Origin: Klebsiella terrigena
Lineage (GTDB): Bacteria; Pseudomonadota; Gammaproteobacteria; Enterobacterales; Enterobacteriaceae
Assembly (NCBI RefSeq): GCF_006539725.1
Contig: NZ_BJNO01000009.1
Coordinates: forward strand, 1-64,000
DNA length: 64,000 bases
Direction of reading: 5' to 3'
Part shown: one piece after another, positions 26,704-34,902 of the stretch
Layout of the letters: each line of letters starts with the position of its first letter
Position numbering within the stretch: position 1 is the stretch's first letter
The notes under the pieces: generated by a model
The model's database searches: none
Told to the model about the DNA's origin: nothing
The model's input: the letters and a program-made list of their open reading frames with translations, nothing else
Made by a program: the position numbers and the translations under genes

Positions 26704-26728
26704 ACGGCGCACAGGCGCCGTTTGTTTC
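26704..26728 (+). terminator. Terminator of yqaE
   Basis: A 7-bp stem ACGGCGC/GCGCCGT (26704-26710, 26715-26721) with an ACAG loop is followed by TTGTTT, starting 15 bases after the yqaE stop. Confidence 0.8.
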
Positions 26729-26936
26729 GTGAAGCCCGGCAGAACAATAATGGCTATCTGTATATTAGGCTTGAATACTATTTTTCAGCCGAGCCTCCCT
26801 ATCGCGCGGCTCAATGCCGTTTTAATAACAGCCCTCTTATTATGGGGTCCTTATCCCTGGCTAAAATAAAGCTAGCAATATGCAATTACTCCCCAGCTAG
26901 CACCAATAATTTAAGACCCGAAAAATGATTCAACTC

Positions 26937-27179
26937 TTATGTTCCATATTTCGACATAATAATATTTAATATATTAGCCGGATCAATAGAAAGCAAGACA
27001 GCAATATGTGCAAATTCCACGACATCTAATCTCCTCTCGCCACTCTCCATTTTGGCGACAAATGATTGTGGGCGCCCCAGTGCCTGGGCCAGCTTTACCT
27101 GAGTTAACCCCTTTTCCTTCCTTGCTGTGCGCAATAATTTTATAACCATTTGATATTCTTCAGAATAAATAGAAGGCAT
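26937..27179 (-). CDS. Small XRE-family helix-turn-helix regulator
   Basis: An 80-residue protein that is almost entirely a Cro/CI-type helix-turn-helix: LLRTARKEKGLTQVKLAQAL, then GRPQSFVAKMESGERRLDVVEF. It has no toxin, HipA or phage gene beside it. Two TATCCCAAAAT half-sites, one part of a perfect palindrome, lie just upstream, which suggests autorepression. The ribosome binding site is weak. It is probably a DNA-binding repressor; its targets beyond itself are unknown. It may be a survivor of a mobile element or control the PTS operon that diverges from it. Confidence 0.85.
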   Translation of the reverse strand: MPSIYSEEYQMVIKLLRTARKEKGLTQVKLAQALGRPQSFVAKMESGERRLDVVEFAHIAVLLSIDPANILNIIMSKYGT

Positions 27180-27197
27180 GTTGTTTTTCTCGATCTA

Positions 27198-27248
27198 TAT
27201 CCCAAAATCGAATATTGATCGCTTCCATGAATATCCCAAAATGGGATA
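27198..27248. promoter_or_regulatory. Likely operator of the XRE regulator
   Basis: A perfect palindrome TATCCCA-AAA-TGGGATA (27232-27248) lies 53 bases upstream of the XRE gene start, and a matching half-site TATCCCAAAAT occurs at 27198-27208. The spacing is reminiscent of HipB-type TATCC...GGATA operators. Inference from position and symmetry. Confidence 0.6.
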
Positions 27249-27550
27249 ATTTATTATCCAACGCTCCCCAGAAAAAAACAGAGCGCATTACGGTAGCTCA
27301 CGCGCTATGACCGAAGAAAAGAAGAAAAATAGCCGCCAGCTTATTTATTAGGCGTGAAACATCGGGATCCTGGCCGTTCCGTAACTCAGGTACATCACAA
27401 AGGCAACTGCATTAGCTTCCAGGGGAATCCAAATATAACCCCGTTAAAACAATGAGTTTCGTTTGTAACCTTAACCACCACAGGGAACTTTACTTATGAA
27501 AATCACCACCGCTGCCGCACTGCTCACTCGCCTTACGCAAGGAGGTCGCC
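27249..27550. other. Upstream region of the glucitol-family PTS operon, with a possible leader ORF
   Basis: No complete gene is visible. A 25-codon frame starting at 27496 (MKITTAAALLTRL...) runs to 27573 and overlaps the start of the EIIC gene; the EIIC ribosome binding site AGGAGGT (27540-27546) lies inside it. It may couple translation or be chance. The promoter of the PTS operon should be here; no clear CRP site was found. Confidence 0.4.
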
Positions 27551-28078
27551 ATGTTTCTGGTTACCCTTGCTGAAAGCTTTATCGATATCTTCCAGCTCGC
27601 CGGGAAGGTCTTTCTCGACATGATGAGCGGGATAATCCCGATGCTGATCTGCCTGCTGCTCGCCATCAACTTTCTGATGAAGCTGGTAGGCCAGCAGCGC
27701 ATGGAGCGGGTCGCGACGCTGCTTGGCCGCTCGCGCATTCTGACCTATGGCCTGCTGCCGATCCTCGGCTGGTTTTTTATGAGCAGCCCCGGCGCGTTGA
27801 CGCTCGGCAAGCTGCTGCCCGAAAAGAGTAAACCCGGTTATGAAGACGCTCTGGGCACCACCGCCCATCCGCTAACCAGCCTGTTTCCCCACGTGGTGCC
27901 TTCGGAGCTGTTTGTCTGGCTCGGCGTCGCCGCAGGGATCCAGACGCTGGGGCTACCGATAACCGAGCTGGCGCTACGCTATATCGCTGCCGCCATCGTA
28001 ATCGGCCTGCTGCGCGGCATGATCACCGAATATCTGTTCCTGCGCTTACGCCATAAAGCAACGGGAGGTACAGCATGA
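27551..28078 (+). CDS. PTS glucitol/sorbitol-family EIIC component
   Basis: A 175-residue inner-membrane subunit that forms part of the sugar channel of a GutA/SrlA-type phosphotransferase permease. Family landmarks are the N-terminal FIDIFQLAGKVFLDMMSGIIP, the PEKSKPGYEDA turn, and the conserved HPLTSLFPHVVPSELFVWLG. AGGAGGT lies five bases before the ATG. The stop overlaps the EIIA start by four bases (ATGA). The protein diverges clearly from E. coli SrlA, so the substrate need not be glucitol. Confidence 0.88.
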   Translation: MFLVTLAESFIDIFQLAGKVFLDMMSGIIPMLICLLLAINFLMKLVGQQRMERVATLLGRSRILTYGLLPILGWFFMSSPGALTLGKLLPEKSKPGYEDALGTTAHPLTSLFPHVVPSELFVWLGVAAGIQTLGLPITELALRYIAAAIVIGLLRGMITEYLFLRLRHKATGGTA

Positions 28079-28446
28079 TCTATCAGGCCCATATCGAACG
28101 CATCGGCCCTCACGTAGCGGACGGGCTGGCGGATAACCTACTGATTACCTTCCGCGCCGACGGCCCGGCGGACTGCCTGGACTATGCCCTCGCTCTGAGG
28201 CCGGTTTTCCAGCACGAGCATGCCCGTCTCCTGGCGGGAGATCGGTTAGTTATCGACGGCGAAAACTACACTATCAGCGCCGTTGGCAGCCATGCCCTAC
28301 AGGCTCTGCTGGAACTCGGGCACCTGACCTTCATCTTTGACGGCGCCAGCACGCCACGCCATTCGGGAGCCGTGCATCTGGCAGGGAACGCGCCAGCGCT
28401 CGTTGCATTACAAGGGGATATGACCGTTAAGGAGGGGACGCGATGA
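28075..28446 (+). CDS. PTS glucitol/sorbitol-family EIIA component
   Basis: A 123-residue cytoplasmic phosphocarrier, the same length as E. coli SrlB. It begins MIYQAHIERIGPHVADGLAD and carries the family segments AVGSHALQALLELGHLTF and SGAVHLAG. The phosphorylated His is likely the one in the family position near YALALRPVFQHEHA, but I cannot fix it. It overlaps EIIC and EIIB genes by four bases on each side, so the three subunits are tightly coupled. Confidence 0.87.
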   Translation: MIYQAHIERIGPHVADGLADNLLITFRADGPADCLDYALALRPVFQHEHARLLAGDRLVIDGENYTISAVGSHALQALLELGHLTFIFDGASTPRHSGAVHLAGNAPALVALQGDMTVKEGTR

Positions 28447-29423
28447 ACGTTGTCAATGTTGCTCCCGGCAGCGAGGGTTACGGTTCCGGGCTGGCGCTGC
28501 CAATCGGCAGCGGCCTGAAGGTAGTCTCGCTGACCGGACGCGAAATCCATCCCGTCGCCCGCAGGCTGGGTGAGCTTACGCAATCGGAAGTGATCAACGG
28601 CTTTCAGGCCGTCCCGCCGGATGAGGAGACGCTGTGCGTGGTGATCAACTGCGGCGGTTCGCTACGCTGCGGGCTGTATCCCAAAAAAGGGATCAAAACG
28701 ATTAACGTGCTGCCCACCGGCCAGGCCGGACCGCTGGCGCAGTTTATCAACGCCGGCAACTACGTTTCGGACGTGCGGGAGGCGCAGATTACCCGCATCC
28801 CCCGGGAGACGTTAGCGAGTGAGCCGCAGACGGCGATTGTCGAGCCTTCCCCGCCTGCCGCGAGGCTCCAGTCCGTCCCCACGCCCGGCAACATGCTGAT
28901 TCTGGCGGTGGAAAAGCTCGGCAATAAGACCGGCCACGTGATTGCCCTGCTGTTTGCCGCCAGCCGCGAGGCGGTGGACGTGTCGTTGCGCACGGTGATC
29001 CCCTTTATGGCCTTTGTGTCGGTGCTGATCGCTATCGTGCAGGCCACGTCGTTGGGCAACGTAATCGCCCACGCCCTGACGCCAATGGCGAACTCGCTGT
29101 GGGGATTGCTACTGCTGTCGGCGATCTGCGGCATCCCCTTTCTGTCGCCCATTCTCGGGCCCGGCGCGGCGATTACCCAGGTAGTGGGGGTGATGATTGG
29201 CACCCAGATTGGGCTGGGGCATATCTCGCCGGCCTTCGCCCTGCCCGCTCTGTTCGCCATTAACGTGCAAGTGGGTTGCGATTTCGTCCCCGTCGGCCTC
29301 TCGATGCAGGAGGCCAAACCGGAGACCATTGCCAGCGGCGTATCGGCCTTCTTGCTTTCCCGCCAGCTAACCGGCCCGCTGGCCGTGATGATTGGCTGGG
29401 TATTTTCCCTGGGACTGTTTTAA
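28443..29423 (+). CDS. PTS glucitol/sorbitol-family EIIB(C) component
   Basis: A 326-residue protein corresponding to SrlE. The N-terminal EIIB domain has the phospho-acceptor Cys in INCGGSLRCGLYPKKG and the following GQAGPLAQFI. The C-terminal membrane half has PFMAFVSVLIAIVQ, PFLSPILGPGAAITQVVGV and FAINVQVGCDFVPVGLS, matching the GutE membrane domain. It accepts phosphate from EIIA and transfers it to the incoming polyol. The next gene in the operon is a MocA-type dehydrogenase instead of the SrlD short-chain dehydrogenase of E. coli. Confidence 0.88.
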   Translation: MNVVNVAPGSEGYGSGLALPIGSGLKVVSLTGREIHPVARRLGELTQSEVINGFQAVPPDEETLCVVINCGGSLRCGLYPKKGIKTINVLPTGQAGPLAQFINAGNYVSDVREAQITRIPRETLASEPQTAIVEPSPPAARLQSVPTPGNMLILAVEKLGNKTGHVIALLFAASREAVDVSLRTVIPFMAFVSVLIAIVQATSLGNVIAHALTPMANSLWGLLLLSAICGIPFLSPILGPGAAITQVVGVMIGTQIGLGHISPAFALPALFAINVQVGCDFVPVGLSMQEAKPETIASGVSAFLLSRQLTGPLAVMIGWVFSLGLF

Positions 29424-29442
29424 TACATCTGAAAGGAACGTC

Positions 29443-30462
29443 ATGATGAACAACTTAAAAGTGGCCGTTGTCGGCGCGGGAATTTACGGCAAACATCATA
29501 TCAACGCCTATCTGCATAACCCGGACGTGGAGCTGGTCGCGGTGTGTGACAACAACGTGGAGCGGTGCCATGCCGCGGCGAATGAGCTGGGCATTCCGGG
29601 CTATGCTAGCCTGCCCGCGCTGCTGGATAAACAGCAGGTGGATATCATTTCCGTGGCGACTTCCGATCCTTTCCATAAGGAACCTGCGCTGCAGGCCATT
29701 GCCCAGGGTAAGCATGTGCTGATTGAGAAACCGCTGGCGACCTCGGTCGCCGACTGCGAGGAGATTATTGCCGCCGCCGTGGCGCACGGGGTGACCGTCG
29801 GCGTCGACTTTCACAAGCGCTGGGACCCGGCGGCGCTCCGCGTGCGCATGGAGGTACAGAAGGCAGAAAGCGGCAAGATCCTGCGCGGCTATATCAATAT
29901 GGATGACGTGATCGCCGTTCCGACCGAATGGCTGGCCTGGTCGGCACAGAGTTCGCCGGTGTGGTTCCTCGGCTCGCACTGCTTCGACCTGGTGCGCTAT
30001 ATCAGCGGGCAGGAGGTGAAATCGGTTTACGCGGTCGGGCAGAAACGGCTGCTGGCGAGCAAGGGGCTGGACACGTGGGACAGCGTGCAAAGCACCCTCC
30101 TGATGGAGGACGGCAGTTCGTGGGTGATTGAGAACAGCTGGGTCCTGCCCGCCGCTTTCCCGAAAGATAACGACGGGCGCATGGCAGTGCTGTGCGAGAA
30201 CGCCTGGATCCGCTCCGATTCACAAAACCGCGGGCTGGAGATCTTCGGCCAGCAGACGGTTAAAACCCCGAACAGCTACTTTATTACCTACCGCGACGGC
30301 GTCGCCAGCGGGTTTGGTATTGACCCGATTAATGACTTTATTAAAGCGGTGAAAACCCATACTCCGTATGCCGCCAGCGCAGACGACGGGCTACAGGCCA
30401 GTCGGATTTGCGAGACGGCGCATAAAAGCCTGCAGAGCGGCCAGGTGGAGCTACTGGTTTAA
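29443..30462 (+). CDS. Gfo/Idh/MocA-family oxidoreductase coupled to the PTS
   Basis: A 339-residue NAD(P)-dependent dehydrogenase. A Rossmann motif VAVVGAGIYGKHH lies at the N-terminus, the catalytic-type lysine in IEKPLATS, and the C-terminal alpha/beta domain includes GSHCFDLVRYISG. AAGGAACG lies just before the two ATGs at 29443 and 29446. As the terminal gene of the PTS operon it probably oxidises the phosphorylated sugar or polyol. The substrate cannot be read from the sequence; an anhydrohexitol, inositol-like or hexitol phosphate is possible. Confidence 0.88.
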   Translation: MMNNLKVAVVGAGIYGKHHINAYLHNPDVELVAVCDNNVERCHAAANELGIPGYASLPALLDKQQVDIISVATSDPFHKEPALQAIAQGKHVLIEKPLATSVADCEEIIAAAVAHGVTVGVDFHKRWDPAALRVRMEVQKAESGKILRGYINMDDVIAVPTEWLAWSAQSSPVWFLGSHCFDLVRYISGQEVKSVYAVGQKRLLASKGLDTWDSVQSTLLMEDGSSWVIENSWVLPAAFPKDNDGRMAVLCENAWIRSDSQNRGLEIFGQQTVKTPNSYFITYRDGVASGFGIDPINDFIKAVKTHTPYAASADDGLQASRICETAHKSLQSGQVELLV

Positions 30463-31025
30463 CGGGGCCGGGAACAGGGATGTCTCCTCTCCCTTTGTCA
30501 CTTTATACATCCGGTGACTGGCATTAGCCGATAACCGGATGGACTGCCCCCGCGGATGGCGATTCGCGCCACGCCTTCGGGCGCCAATAATACATACTTC
30601 GAACACATCTGTTTCTTCATGCTGCCACATCGTTTAAAAGCAGCGCGCCGCAGAACGGGACATTCCCGGAAGATGCCGGGCATCCTCCTGAGCGTCGATG
30701 AGGTGAAGGGGCTTATTCGCAGGATAGCGTCATGGGCTGATATTTTTACCCTGTGGTTGATAATAATATTTCTCGTTAAATAGTTTAATTTTCAATAAGG
30801 AAGTAAATCCATTCATTTATTTTATTCATTATTTTAAAACATCACGATTAAATATTAATTCCATGATTCTTAAAATAGACCAGAAGGCGCCGATTAAGTT
30901 TTATTATCAGTTGGACTTTATTTTTATTACTGGGTAAATTTACAGGTGTTATTTAGCGCGATGCGAACGTGTTGAAGCACGCCCGCACCGCTCATCACAA
31001 TCACTATTTAGAAGGAATAGCAATT
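30463..31025. other. Intergenic region between the PTS operon and symE, with a possible XRE-gene fragment
   Basis: No intact gene is supported. From 30619 to 30783 a frame starts MLPHRLKAARRRTGHSRK, which looks like the first helix of an XRE repressor, but the helix-turn-helix core does not follow. It may be a remnant of one. The right part (30780-30960) is AT-rich and holds the symE promoter region. The change from core-like to defence genes makes this a plausible left boundary of the leuX island, but I found no copy of the leuX 3' end here. Confidence 0.4.
30930..30945. promoter_or_regulatory. Candidate LexA (SOS) box upstream of symE
   Basis: CTGGGTAAATTTACAG fits the LexA pattern CTG-N10-CAG and is embedded in TA...GT as in the E. 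coli consensus. E. coli symE is SOS-induced and LexA-controlled. The site lies 80 bases before the symE start codon. Confidence 0.6.
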
Positions 31026-31352
31026 ATGACTGAGACCGATTGTATTGCAGATTCATTCGATGCAGAAGTGCCGGTGAAAAATAAGCGCCAGCTTACCGTG
31101 AGCTATGCGAGCCGCTTTCCGGATTATACCCGTATTCCGGCTATCGTTATGAAGGGCCAGTGGCTGGAGGCGGCCGGGTTCGCGACGGGAGCAAAGGTAG
31201 AGGTTCGGGTCATGGCGGGCTGCATCGTGCTGACGGCGGTTGAGCCGGAACCGGAGCTGGAAGAAGCGATGCGCAAAGTAGAGAAGCTGTCAGCGAGGAA
31301 GCAGAAACAGGTCCGGGAGTTTATTGGGGTGATTGCGGGAAAGCGAGGTTGA
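31026..31352 (+). CDS. symE: SymE, SOS-induced AbrB-fold toxin of a type I toxin-antitoxin system
   Basis: A 108-residue homologue of E. coli SymE. The AbrB-like fold carries [19 protein letters not shown] and [11 protein letters not shown]-type motifs (here [19 protein letters not shown]), and the C-terminus is [19 protein letters not shown]. In E. coli SymE reduces translation or condenses the nucleoid and is held down by the antisense RNA SymR, LexA and Lon. AAGGAATAGCAATT precedes the ATG at 31026. A SymR-like RNA would run on the opposite strand across the start (about 31000-31100), but I cannot define it. As in E. coli, the gene borders restriction genes. Confidence 0.93.
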   Translation: MTETDCIADSFDAEVPVKNKRQLTVSYASRFPDYTRIPAIVMKGQWLEAAGFATGAKVEVRVMAGCIVLTAVEPEPELEEAMRKVEKLSARKQKQVREFIGVIAGKRG

Positions 31353-31470
31353 AGCCTCTCGCATAAGGTAAATATCAATGCTTAATTCAAATGAGGGCTT
31401 AGGCTAAGCCCTCATTACATCCAGCAGCATTCTGCCATATGAGACAGAGGCTCTTGCCGTTGCTAAGCCA

Positions 31471-32463
31471 TCAGCGCTTCTCAATGATGAAACCATCCCG
31501 CCGCAAAAAATCTATCACCTTTTCGATATTGCCAATTCCCCACTGATTAGATATCGCAATCAGTTCGCCGGATGGGAGTTCGATCAGCGCATCTTCGTGC
31601 ATATGATACCTGTTTTGCCTGCCTTCCGGGATTTGTTCGGCCAGGACGATCGTTCTGTGTATCAGAATTTCGCTTAGCTTAGATTTCAGCGTATTAAGAT
31701 CCTGGGGATTATGTTTACTAATCCAGTCAGTGAAAAGTGCCAGGGCCAGCTTACGTTTATTATAAATCACGCCATTATATTTATACTCGGAGTAATCTTT
31801 TTCTGATTTTTGGCTGCTGATTATTTGCTCTGTCCGCTTCTCCCGGAATCTCACCTGGTACTCTTCTAATTCCGGCACCGGAATGATCTGTTCGGCATTA
31901 ATGAAAACTTCGCCCTTAAAGCTATACGGCGTGAGGCGAACGCAGCGAATATCGATACCCTTATCCCTTAACCATATTGCGGTAGTCGTCAGCTCTTTGC
32001 TAAAACCTGCAGAAGCAAGAATAATGCGAATATCCTTACCAAAATCAACGAGTTCACTCTCATCAAGGTCAACAAATTCAAGTAAGCTATCTTTGGCATT
32101 TATCTCTTTATTGTGCTTCAGCAAATAGGATTGATAGTATTCACACGCTTTAGTAAAGCTCATTGTGGAAATCATTGCCGCATATCTTAGCGCCTGCAGC
32201 TCCATATGCGCACCGATCTCATCTCGCTTCAGCTCGATGACCACAAGATTGGCCTGCTTATCAATGGCTAACAGATCGATTCTACGACGGCTATCTTCCC
32301 AGTCAGAAAACTCTTCCGCGATCACCATGCAATCTGGCGCGATAATATCGATATTTTTCTCGATCGCTGCCTGTAAATCATATCGTTCCTGGAGGCCTTC
32401 TGAAGTGAAAGACGTTTTTTCCAGGGCTGTGAGTTTTTTATCAAAAATATTATACAGTGCCAC
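31471..32463 (-). CDS. NucS-like (DUF91-type) PD-(D/E)XK endonuclease
   Basis: A 330-residue protein with a nuclease core at about 60-95: RRRIDLLAIDKQANLVVIELK gives the D...E-x-K catalytic signature of NucS/RecB-like nucleases. After it come a helical middle and a C-terminal domain (about 225-330) of unknown role ending GNIEKVIDFLRRDGFIIEK. AAGGA eight bases upstream makes the GTG at 32463 the best start; a TTG at 32484 is less likely. It lies 28 bases downstream of the HNH nuclease gene on the same strand, so the two probably form one unit. A DNA-cleaving defence or repair role is inferred. Confidence 0.75.
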   Translation of the reverse strand: MALYNIFDKKLTALEKTSFTSEGLQERYDLQAAIEKNIDIIAPDCMVIAEEFSDWEDSRRRIDLLAIDKQANLVVIELKRDEIGAHMELQALRYAAMISTMSFTKACEYYQSYLLKHNKEINAKDSLLEFVDLDESELVDFGKDIRIILASAGFSKELTTTAIWLRDKGIDIRCVRLTPYSFKGEVFINAEQIIPVPELEEYQVRFREKRTEQIISSQKSEKDYSEYKYNGVIYNKRKLALALFTDWISKHNPQDLNTLKSKLSEILIHRTIVLAEQIPEGRQNRYHMHEDALIELPSGELIAISNQWGIGNIEKVIDFLRRDGFIIEKR

Positions 32464-32491
32464 CTTTAAGTTCCTTGTAGGCAAAAAATAA

Positions 32492-33133
32492 TTATTCTAC
32501 ATCCATCAGGCTTTTTAATTCTTGCGGTGTAAACGGGGGATTTCGGCGATGCAACATAGCATGGCAATTAGGGCAAACCGGAATAAGATCGGTTTTTGGG
32601 TCCAGATGATAATCCTCTTTAATTGCCGACAGCGGAGTCAGATGGTGAACATGGATAAATCCTTTCGCTATGTTCCCGTACTTCTTTGACATATCGAGGG
32701 CACAAACCATACATAAGTAGCCATGATAGCGCAGCGCAGCCTCGCGGGCATGACGATCCCGTTCATAGCGATTTACCATCACCTGAACCGCCGCCCCTTC
32801 AACGAACTCGTCCTGCGACAGTAGCTCATCGGGGAACAGAGAATCATCTGCAGCAACGCCGCCTTTATGATCGTCAATAATGCGAAACCCCTGGTCCATC
32901 AGCAGCTTGACGCATTTTGATTTGATCCCACCGCTGAAATCCGCAGGCGTAAACTCAAAGCCGGTGACCATTGAAGCGGCAATCCCCACGATAGCCTTTG
33001 AAGGGTAACGACGCCCCTCAAACTCGACTTCGTACAGCCGCGCTGCCTTGAACTGGTGAGCAACACCTGCGTCATAGGCGCGAATGGCTTCGATGATGCT
33101 TTCCCTTGATAACCGATTCGGTAACTTCTTCAC
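32492..33133 (-). CDS. HNH endonuclease with McrA-like N-terminal head domain
   Basis: A 213-residue candidate modification-dependent (type IV-like) restriction enzyme. The N-terminal part (about 1-88), with EGRRYPSKAIVGIAASM and DFSGGIKSKCVKLLMDQGF, resembles the head domain of ScoMcrA-type HNH proteins. The C-terminal HNH module has the zinc Cys in CMVCALD and CPNCHAML and the catalytic HVHHLTPLS. There is no SRA domain between the two, so recognition of modified DNA, if any, must come from the head. Translation starts with GTG and a poor ribosome binding site. It is divergent from the abiE genes. Confidence 0.78.
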   Translation of the reverse strand: MKKLPNRLSRESIIEAIRAYDAGVAHQFKAARLYEVEFEGRRYPSKAIVGIAASMVTGFEFTPADFSGGIKSKCVKLLMDQGFRIIDDHKGGVAADDSLFPDELLSQDEFVEGAAVQVMVNRYERDRHAREAALRYHGYLCMVCALDMSKKYGNIAKGFIHVHHLTPLSAIKEDYHLDPKTDLIPVCPNCHAMLHRRNPPFTPQELKSLMDVE

Positions 33134-33371
33134 CTGGTAAACTCATGCCATGGGAGATAGCTCATTATACTCAAATCGATATGCATTTCTCGATCGCATA
33201 GACCAGAGGAATGATTCTGTCGGACCGATGTTATTACTGATTTTTTGCTTTATTAGACTTGAATAGACGTGGACTGATACAACTCTCGCGGGCAACATTT
33301 ATGCTGCGACAGACGCCGTACATTGACTTTTCACTCACTAAATAGTTTACTTTTTTTATTATAGTTACACC

Positions 33372-34157
33372 ATGAGTGAATCTATGGCATCAAAAATAAA
33401 CTGGCTATTGCAAAATACCTCTCCAGGAAGCCTGGTTTTGCAATCCTGGCTAACCCGGAACAACATATCGCCTTCTCTGGCCTTTAAATACGCGCAAAAT
33501 GGCTGGTTAATAAAACTGCGGGCTGGCGTTTATGCGCGCGCAGGACGAGAACCAGACTGGAGTGATGCGCTATGGTGTCTGCAAAACCAGCTTGAAGCGC
33601 CGGTGCATCTGGCCGGACTGAGCAGTCTCTCCTGGCAGGGCCGTTCCCATTACCTACAGCTTAAGCAGAGTCAATGCTGGCTTGGCGTTGAAAACAAAGC
33701 GATATTGCCCAAATGGTTTAAAGAATTTCCCGGCGTTGAGTGGTGGGTGGTATCGGCTCTGAAGCTCCCTGAACTGGATGAAAAATACCGAACTGAGCTT
33801 GAGGTTAAAGGAAAAAGAATAACCGCCAGTACGCCAGAACTGGCAGCCTACGAGCTATTAAGCGCAGTACCTCAGGAAATCTCATTTGAGCACGCTGCCG
33901 AGCTTTTTCAGGGACTAGTCAATCTCAACCCACGTAAAGTGGAGAAGCTGCTTACGCTCAGCCAGTCCGTACAAACCAAGCGCCTGTATCTGTTTTTCGC
34001 CAGTTTCTATGAACATGCATGGTTTAAACGGGTAGATACCAGCAAAATCGACCTGGGGTCGGGCAACCGACAAATCGTTGTTAATGGCAAGCTGAACACG
34101 CAATACCAGATTACCGTGCCCGAAAATTTTACCAGGAAGGGAATAAACCATGGATAA
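33372..34157 (+). CDS. abiEi: AbiEi-type antitoxin (type IV toxin-antitoxin)
   Basis: A 261-residue antitoxin and autorepressor of the AbiE system. The N-terminal winged helix NWLLQNTSPGSLVLQSWLTR and GWLIKLRAGVYARAGREPDW are typical. The C-terminal antitoxin domain follows, with STPELAAYELLSAVP. The ATG at 33384 (MASKINW) is an alternative start closer to family members I remember. It overlaps the toxin gene by eight bases. The antitoxin looks complete although its toxin is truncated. Confidence 0.88.
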   Translation: MSESMASKINWLLQNTSPGSLVLQSWLTRNNISPSLAFKYAQNGWLIKLRAGVYARAGREPDWSDALWCLQNQLEAPVHLAGLSSLSWQGRSHYLQLKQSQCWLGVENKAILPKWFKEFPGVEWWVVSALKLPELDEKYRTELEVKGKRITASTPELAAYELLSAVPQEISFEHAAELFQGLVNLNPRKVEKLLTLSQSVQTKRLYLFFASFYEHAWFKRVDTSKIDLGSGNRQIVVNGKLNTQYQITVPENFTRKGINHG

Positions 34158-34902
34158 AACCTCTCCCTACTACCGCCAGGTCGCCCTGCTGGTGCGGGCA
34201 TTACCCTATGTCGCTAACGAGCCCTGTTTTGCGCTGAAAGGCGGAACGGCGATCAACTTATTCATCCGTGATTTTCCCCGCTTGTCCGTTGATATCGATC
34301 TGGCCTGGATCCCGCTGGAAAGCAGAGAGGTCGCGTTGCCTAACGTGCGGGAGGCACTCACCCGTATTGCCGCTGAACTGGAAGCGCAAGCCGGGATCCG
34401 TGCAGTGCTGCAAACCCATAATCCCGATGAGATGCGCATCATTGTCACCACGGACGACGCGCAAATTAAAATTGAAGTCTCGCCGGTTGCCCGGGGAACA
34501 CTATATCCACCGCAAGAACGCGACGTCGTCGAAGCCGTGGAGGAAGAATTTGGTTTTGCCGCGATCCCGGTTGTCTCACTGCCCGATTTATACGGTGGCA
34601 AGCTATGTGCTGCGTTAGATCGCCAGCATCCCAGAGATTTCTACGACGTCAAAATGCTCCTTGATACACAAGGAATCGACCGCGCCATTTTCAATGGTTT
34701 TATCGCTTACTTGCTCAGCCATAATCGCCCATTGTCCGAAGTACTTAACCCACGCTGGAAGGATATCGTCCACATAGCAGTTTCAAAATCGACTTCTGAC
34801 CAACGAGCAAATCGCAGTTCACTAGATCGAATAAATACCAATAACGTCAGTTCCACAGCTAAGCGTGTTAGTGGTCTGCCGGTATATGTGTCGATCCGAT
34901 GA
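34150..34902 (+). pseudogene. abiEii: AbiEii nucleotidyltransferase toxin, C-terminus replaced (truncated)
   Basis: The N-terminal nucleotidyltransferase domain is intact, with CFALKGGTAINLFI and the metal-binding RLSVDIDLAW, then SLPDLYGGKLCAALDR and PRDFYDVKMLL. After LSEVLNPRWKDI (ending near 34765) family similarity stops. The remaining 45 or so codons, rich in Ser/Asn/Arg, are the antisense of the neighbouring integrase gene. AbiEii toxins usually run to about 290 residues, so the C-terminal helical domain is missing and toxin activity is doubtful. Confidence 0.8.

Noticed and set aside
30619-30783. Frame starting MLPHRLKAARRRTG, considered as an XRE repressor gene
   Set aside because: Only the first helix resembles the family; the recognition helix is missing, so at best a fragment.
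30463-31025. Left attachment site of the leuX island
   Set aside because: I looked for the leuX 3' sequence (GGTGCCGAAGG and its complement) here and did not find it.
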